Assembly (NCBI RefSeq): GCF_041242975.1 | Contig: NZ_CP162488.1 | Coordinates: forward strand, 3,338,001-3,402,000 | DNA from: Xanthomonas sp. DAR 35659 | Lineage (GTDB): Bacteria > Pseudomonadota > Gammaproteobacteria > Xanthomonadales > Xanthomonadaceae | Reading direction: 5' to 3' | Length of the DNA stretch: 64,000 bases | Shown: piece after piece, positions 60,033 through 64,000 of the stretch | Layout of the letters: each line of letters starts with the position of its first letter | Position numbering within the stretch: position 1 is the stretch's first letter | The notes under the pieces: model-generated | Database searches by the model: none | The model's input: only the letters and a program-made list of their open reading frames with translations | What the model was told of the DNA's origin: nothing | Program-made: the position numbers and the translations under genes

Positions 60033-61915
60033 CAGCGCCCCCGTAAGAACCAACGGTCGATCTCGCCCAGCGTGAAGCGCGCCCAGGTCGGACGCCCGTG
60101 ATTGCATTGCCCGGAGCGCTCGGTGGCCTCCATGTCGCGCAGCAGCGCGTTCATTTCCGGCACGGTGAGGCGCCGGTTGGCGCGCACCGCGCCATGGCAG
60201 GCCATCGTCGACAGCAGTTCATCGCGCGCGCCGGCGACGCGGCGGCTGTGGCCGTGCTCGCGCAGATCGGTGAGCACGTCGCGCAGCAAGGCTTCCGGCT
60301 CGGCCTGCGCCAGCAGCGCCGGAATGCTGCGCACGTGTAGCGACTGCGGGCCGCCGCGGGTGACCTCGAAGCCGAGCGCGGCCAGCGTCTCCGCCTCGCG
60401 CTCGGCGGTGTCGGCGTCGCGCTCGCCCACCGCCAGGGTGATCGGCACCAGCAGCGGCTGCGCGTGCAGGCCGATGCCGTCGTGCGCGTTCTTCAAGCGC
60501 TCGTAGCCGATGCGCTCGTGCGCGGCGTGCATGTCGACCACGATCAGGCCGTCGGCGTTCTCGGCCAGGATGTAGATGCCGTGCAACTGCGCGATCGCGT
60601 AGCCGAGCGGCGGCACGCCGCTGTCGGCCGCGGTCGGCGGCAGGCCGCCGGCGGGGTCCTGGGTCTGCCGCGGCAGGCCGACGGCGTTGCCCGCGTCCGC
60701 GGGTGCCGCGTACAGCGCGGCATACGCGGCCGGCGCTTCCTCCACGCGCAAGCCGAGCGGCGATTGCGCCGGACGCCACTGCGCGCCGTACCCGTAGCCC
60801 TGCCCGCCACCACCACCCGCGCCGCTGCCGCCGTGCGGCGCGCCTGCGGCCGCCCAGGCCGGCGTACCCGCACCCGGCGTCGGCTGCGCCGCCTCGGCGC
60901 CGAGCGCGCCCGGCAGGCTGCCGGCGCGGGTCTGCGCCAGCGCGTCCTGCAGCGTGCGATAGACGAAATCGTGGATCAGCCGCGCATCGCGGAAGCGCAC
61001 CTCGTGCTTGGCCGGATGCACGTTGACGTCGACCCGTGCCGGCTCCAGTTCCAGGAACAGCACATAGGCCGGCTGGCGGCCATGGAACAGCACGTCGCCA
61101 TAGGCCATCTTCACTGCATGCGCGACGCTGCGGTCGCGCACCGAGCGGCCGTTGACGTACAGATACTGCTGGTCGGCGCTGGCGCGCGAGTAATGCGGCT
61201 GCGCGATCCAGCCGTGCAGGCGCAGGCCGGCGCCGCTGTGGTCCACGCGCAGCGCCTGCCGCGCGAAGTCCTCGCCCAGGGTCTCGCCCAAGCGCGCATC
61301 GGAATACAGATCACCGGGCTTGTAGCGCCGCGACGGCTTGCCGTTGTGCGACACGCGCAGCTCCACGTCCGGACGCGCCAGCGCCAGCGAGCGCAGCCAT
61401 TCCTCGATGTGGCCCAGTTCGGTGCGCTCGGCGCGCAGGAACTTGCGCCGCGCCGGCACGTTGTAGAACAGTTCGCGCACTTCGACCGTGGTGCCCGGCG
61501 CCTGCGCCCGCGGCTGCACCTGCCCGACCTTGCCGCCGTCCACCTGCAGCGCGGCGCCGTGTTCGTCGCCGGCGCGGCGCGAGGCCAGGGTGAAGCGGCT
61601 GACCGAGGCGATCGACGGCAGCGCTTCGCCACGAAAGCCGAGCGTCCCCACCGATTCCAGGTCGTCCAGCGAGGCGATCTTGCTGGTCGCATGCCGCGAC
61701 ACCGCCAGCGGCAGTTCCTCGGGCGCGATGCCGCCGCCGTCGTCGCGGATCCGGATCAGGCGCACGCCGCCCTCCTCCAGGTCGATGTCGACGCGGCGCG
61801 CGCCGGCATCCAGCGCGTTCTCCACCAGTTCCTTGACCACCGAGGCCGGGCGTTCGACCACCTCGCCGGCGGCGATCTGGTTGATCAGGATCTCGGGCAG
61901 TTGGCGGATGCTCAT
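60032..61915 (-). CDS. mutL: DNA mismatch repair protein MutL, endonuclease type
   Basis: A 627-residue GHKL ATPase for mismatch repair. ATPase motifs are [17 protein letters not shown] and GFRGEALPS. The C-terminal domain keeps the [12 protein letters not shown] form of the DxHA(X)2E(X)4E endonuclease motif, with CNHGRPTW near the end, which is expected in bacteria without MutH. A long Ala/Gly/Pro linker (about 340-410) joins the domains. The start is the ATG at 61915, 141 bases after the amidase gene. Confidence 0.97.
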   Translation of the reverse strand: MSIRQLPEILINQIAAGEVVERPASVVKELVENALDAGARRVDIDLEEGGVRLIRIRDDGGGIAPEELPLAVSRHATSKIASLDDLESVGTLGFRGEALPSIASVSRFTLASRRAGDEHGAALQVDGGKVGQVQPRAQAPGTTVEVRELFYNVPARRKFLRAERTELGHIEEWLRSLALARPDVELRVSHNGKPSRRYKPGDLYSDARLGETLGEDFARQALRVDHSGAGLRLHGWIAQPHYSRASADQQYLYVNGRSVRDRSVAHAVKMAYGDVLFHGRQPAYVLFLELEPARVDVNVHPAKHEVRFRDARLIHDFVYRTLQDALAQTRAGSLPGALGAEAAQPTPGAGTPAWAAAGAPHGGSGAGGGGGQGYGYGAQWRPAQSPLGLRVEEAPAAYAALYAAPADAGNAVGLPRQTQDPAGGLPPTAADSGVPPLGYAIAQLHGIYILAENADGLIVVDMHAAHERIGYERLKNAHDGIGLHAQPLLVPITLAVGERDADTAEREAETLAALGFEVTRGGPQSLHVRSIPALLAQAEPEALLRDVLTDLREHGHSRRVAGARDELLSTMACHGAVRANRRLTVPEMNALLRDMEATERSGQCNHGRPTWARFTLGEIDRWFLRGR

Positions 61916-62056
61916 GCCGCCTCCCGCCAGGCGGTCGAGGCGCGCGGCGTCGCGCGGGGCATGGAAGCGGGAAAACGGCAGGGACTACGCGACATCGGCA
62001 CGGCTCACGGCGCGGACGCCGTCTTGAGGATCAGCCGGCGATGATAGCCGAGCGCC

Positions 62057-63685
62057 TCAGCGGCTGCCGCCGGCCACGGTGCCGGCCGCCTCGGCTTCGG
62101 CCTGCGCGCGCGCGGCGAACAGCGTGCCCGGCGGCGGCTGCCGGGTGAAGAAGGTATTGACCCCGTCCAGCACCGCGCCGGCCAGGCGCCGCTGGTAGCC
62201 GGGATCGGTCAGCCGGCGCTCTTCGTCCGGGTTGGAGATGAAGGCGGTCTCGACCAGCATCGCCGGCATGTCCGAGGTGCGCAGCACGGCGAAGTTGGCG
62301 CGCTCGATGTCCGGCTTGTGGTTGTTGCCGATCCGCTTGAGCCCGCCCAGCACGTGCCCGGCCGCGTCCTCGGAGGCCTTCATGTGGCCGCTCTGCGCCA
62401 GGTCCAGCAACACGCTGGCCAGGGTGCTGTCGGTCTTCTGCAGGCGCACGCCGCCGACCAGGTCGGCCGCGTTTTCCTTGTCCGCCAGCCAGCGCGCGCG
62501 CTGCGAGGAAGCGCCCTTGGTCGACAGTACGTACACCGAGGAGCCGGTCGCGCTGCGGTTCTCGGCAGCGTCGGCGTGGATGGAGATGAAGATGTCGGCC
62601 TTGGCCGCGCGCGCCTTCTGCGCACGCATCGGCAACGGGATGAACACGTCGGTGTCGCGGGTCATGTACGCCTTCATGCCCGGCGTGGCGTTGATCTGCC
62701 GCGCCAGTTCGCGGCCGATCGCCAGGGTCACGTCCTTCTCGCGCTTGCCGGTGGGGCCGGTGGCGCCCGGGTCCTGGCCGCCGTGGCCCGGATCGATGGC
62801 CACGATCAGCGGCCGCATGCCGGGCTTCATCGTCACCCGCGACGGCGCGCTCGGCATCACCGGCCGCGGCTCGACCGCCGCGGCCAGATCGTCGGCGTCC
62901 GCCGCCGGATCGGGCTTGGCCGGGACCGGCGCGGCGCCGCCCGGCGCGGCCGGGGCGCTGCCGCCCGGCGCGGCGCCCGGGACCATGGTGCCGGTGGCGG
63001 CGACGGCGGCCTGCACCGCCGTCGCGTTGGGCGTCGTGGCCGGAGCCGGCGCGGCATGAACAGGCGCCGGGGCCGGCGCGGCATGAACAGGCGCCGGGGC
63101 CGGCGCGGGCGCCGCGCTCTGCACCACCGTCGACGTCAGCGCCGCGGTCGCACGGGCCGCTTCCAGGCGCGGGTCGGGCGCGGGTTTGGGCGCGACCGCT
63201 GCCGCTGTGGGAGGCGTCGCCGGTGCGGCGGAAGGAACCGTCGAAGCCGACGTCGTGGCGGCGGCGGCGACCGGCTTGCCCGGGGCGGCATCGCCCGGCC
63301 ACTCGATGACCAGCACCGAACTGCCGCCCACGGTCTGCATCTGCGGCTTGAACGCCACCACCGGGCTGCTCAGGTCGAACACGATGCGCAAGGTGCCAGG
63401 CACCGGATGGCCGGTACGGACCGCAGTGACCACGCCATTGCCCGCGGGCAGCTTGAGCCCCTGGACCGCGGAGGACTCGGGCAGATCGACGACCAGCCGG
63501 TTGGGATTGGCCAGGCTCAGCGTGGTGAAGCCGCCGCTGCCCTGCAGCCGGATCTCGGCGCGGGTACCGGTGGCGCCATTGCCCAGCGACACCGCCTGGA
63601 CCTGGCCGGCAAACGCCGAATGCGCCGCCAGGCACCAGCCTGCGGCGATGGCGGAACAGGCGAAAAATCGGATCCCCAGGCGCAT
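62057..63685 (-). CDS. amiC: N-acetylmuramoyl-L-alanine amidase (AmiC-type with AMIN domain)
   Basis: A 542-residue periplasmic amidase that cuts the amide of peptidoglycan stem peptides in daughter-cell separation. After a signal peptide (MRLGIRFFACSAIAAGWCLA) come an AMIN septum-targeting domain (about 30-135), an Ala/Pro linker (about 140-270) and an Amidase_3 domain. Zinc ligands are seen in IVAIDPGHGGQDPGATG and FISIHADAAENRSATGSSVYVLS, and the catalytic Glu in LVETAFISNPDEE. The linker contains a 27-base tandem repeat. It lies between tsaE and mutL, the conserved gammaproteobacterial order. Confidence 0.96.
   Translation of the reverse strand: MRLGIRFFACSAIAAGWCLAAHSAFAGQVQAVSLGNGATGTRAEIRLQGSGGFTTLSLANPNRLVVDLPESSAVQGLKLPAGNGVVTAVRTGHPVPGTLRIVFDLSSPVVAFKPQMQTVGGSSVLVIEWPGDAAPGKPVAAAATTSASTVPSAAPATPPTAAAVAPKPAPDPRLEAARATAALTSTVVQSAAPAPAPAPVHAAPAPAPVHAAPAPATTPNATAVQAAVAATGTMVPGAAPGGSAPAAPGGAAPVPAKPDPAADADDLAAAVEPRPVMPSAPSRVTMKPGMRPLIVAIDPGHGGQDPGATGPTGKREKDVTLAIGRELARQINATPGMKAYMTRDTDVFIPLPMRAQKARAAKADIFISIHADAAENRSATGSSVYVLSTKGASSQRARWLADKENAADLVGGVRLQKTDSTLASVLLDLAQSGHMKASEDAAGHVLGGLKRIGNNHKPDIERANFAVLRTSDMPAMLVETAFISNPDEERRLTDPGYQRRLAGAVLDGVNTFFTRQPPPGTLFAARAQAEAEAAGTVAGGSR
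63048..63101. repeat. Two perfect 27-base tandem repeats inside the amidase linker
   Basis: Units 63048-63074 and 63075-63101 are identical and encode a 9-residue Ala/Pro repeat with one His (APVHAAPAP register) in the flexible linker of the amidase. Unit number could change by slippage without breaking the frame. Confidence 0.9.
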
Positions 63686-63766
63686 GCTGGCGATTCAAGC
63701 ATCACCGCCAGATAAACACAAGCGGTTTTCCCTTAATAATCCATAACCTGCCTACACTTTCTAGTG
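63686..63766 (-). promoter_or_regulatory. AT-rich promoter-like gap between tsaE and amiC
   Basis: The 81-base gap is clearly less GC-rich (TTATGGATTATTAAGGG on the minus strand) and could hold an amiC promoter. A short ACACT/AGTGT inverted repeat (63754-63767) touches the tsaE stop. Confidence 0.45.
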
Positions 63767-64000
63767 TCAGCCGGAAGAAAAGCCCCGCAAGTCGTCCCGG
63801 TCGGCCAGCCGCGCCAGCCAGGCCTCGCCCACCGCGCTGCCCGCGCCCAACTGCGCCGTCCGCCCGTCCCCCTGCAGCGCGAGCGTCACGGCCAGATCGG
63901 CCGGGGGCAGCACGTCGCCGCCGCGTTCGGGCCATTCCACCAGCCACAGCGTCGCCGCCGCCTCGTCGAGCCCGAGGAAGTCCAGCTCGCCGGCGGCGCC
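63767..64000 (-). CDS. tsaE: tRNA threonylcarbamoyladenosine biosynthesis ATPase TsaE (3' part)
   Basis: The last 77 residues of TsaE, ending at the TGA 63769-63767; the rest lies past the right edge. The visible end reads GELDFLGLDEAAATLWLVEW and PERGGDVLPPADLAVTLALQ, the characteristic VEWPERG..LP.ADL motif of YjeE/TsaE. It works with TsaB, TsaC and TsaD to make t6A37 in tRNA. Walker motifs are not in view. amiC and mutL follow as usual. Confidence 0.93.
   Translation of the reverse strand, partial: GAAGELDFLGLDEAAATLWLVEWPERGGDVLPPADLAVTLALQGDGRTAQLGAGSAVGEAWLARLADRDDLRGFSSG

Overview
The window is a high-GC chromosomal segment from a gammaproteobacterium of the Xanthomonadaceae, most likely Xanthomonas or a close relative. 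The pointers are a FimX/Filp-type protein with degenerate GGDEF and EAL motifs, the tsaE-amiC-mutL order with an endonuclease-type MutL, a GumN/TraB-family protein, several secreted hydrolases, and many copies of a REP element with the core GTAGGAGCGGCTTCAGCCGC between genes. No rRNA, tRNA, insertion sequence, prophage or CRISPR array was seen. It reads as ordinary core and shell chromosome with interspersed small repeats, not as an island.

Layout. Positions 1-2796 (minus strand) hold a tightly overlapping hydroxyproline-catabolism operon: 4-hydroxyproline 2-epimerase, then the three subunits of a D-hydroxyproline dehydrogenase. A PAS-AraC regulator faces it. Next come ftsY, mutY, yggX, an ABC exporter, a small secreted protein, fpr behind a Fur-box-like palindrome, glutathione peroxidase and a secreted M3 oligopeptidase (4-13.5 kb). 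From 13.6 to 18.6 kb there are a MarR regulator, a DUF3298-like lipoprotein, a small acetyltransferase, a short unknown protein, a rhomboid protease and a POT peptide transporter. From 18.8 to 24.8 kb lies an export cluster: an M14 carboxypeptidase, a fusion of an endonuclease/exonuclease/phosphatase (EEP) domain to a GH3 glycosidase, and a second EEP protein that has lost catalytic residues. Next to it is a two-component system with a large propeller sensor.

From 28.7 to 37.8 kb are a DoxX-like membrane protein, an AraC regulator, Mn superoxide dismutase, an RNase Sa/barnase-like enzyme overlapped by its barstar-like inhibitor, uup, an alpha/beta hydrolase, dbpA coupled to an unknown protein, and apt. 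From 37.8 to 42.9 kb is an RND pump (adaptor and inner-membrane pump, no outer-membrane channel) with a divergent TetR regulator. From 43.2 to 51.4 kb are selO, an esterase-like lipoprotein, a glutathione transferase, a cold-shock gene, a Cys-containing secreted protein of unknown function, a pseudouridine synthase, yaeQ and a YhiN-type flavoprotein. From 51.5 to 64 kb are fimX, htpX, gluQ, the polyhydroxybutyrate genes phbB and phaR, a glyoxalase-like protein, and the minus-strand group tsaE-amiC-mutL-DUF1684-gumN-like.

The most unusual items are the EEP-GH3 fusion with its decayed EEP paralogue, the exported RNase/barstar pair, and the repeat landscape. The repeats include REP inverted pairs, G-quadruplex-capable heptamer repeats placed directly after stop codons, an inverted heptamer array, and a 19-base poly-C tract.
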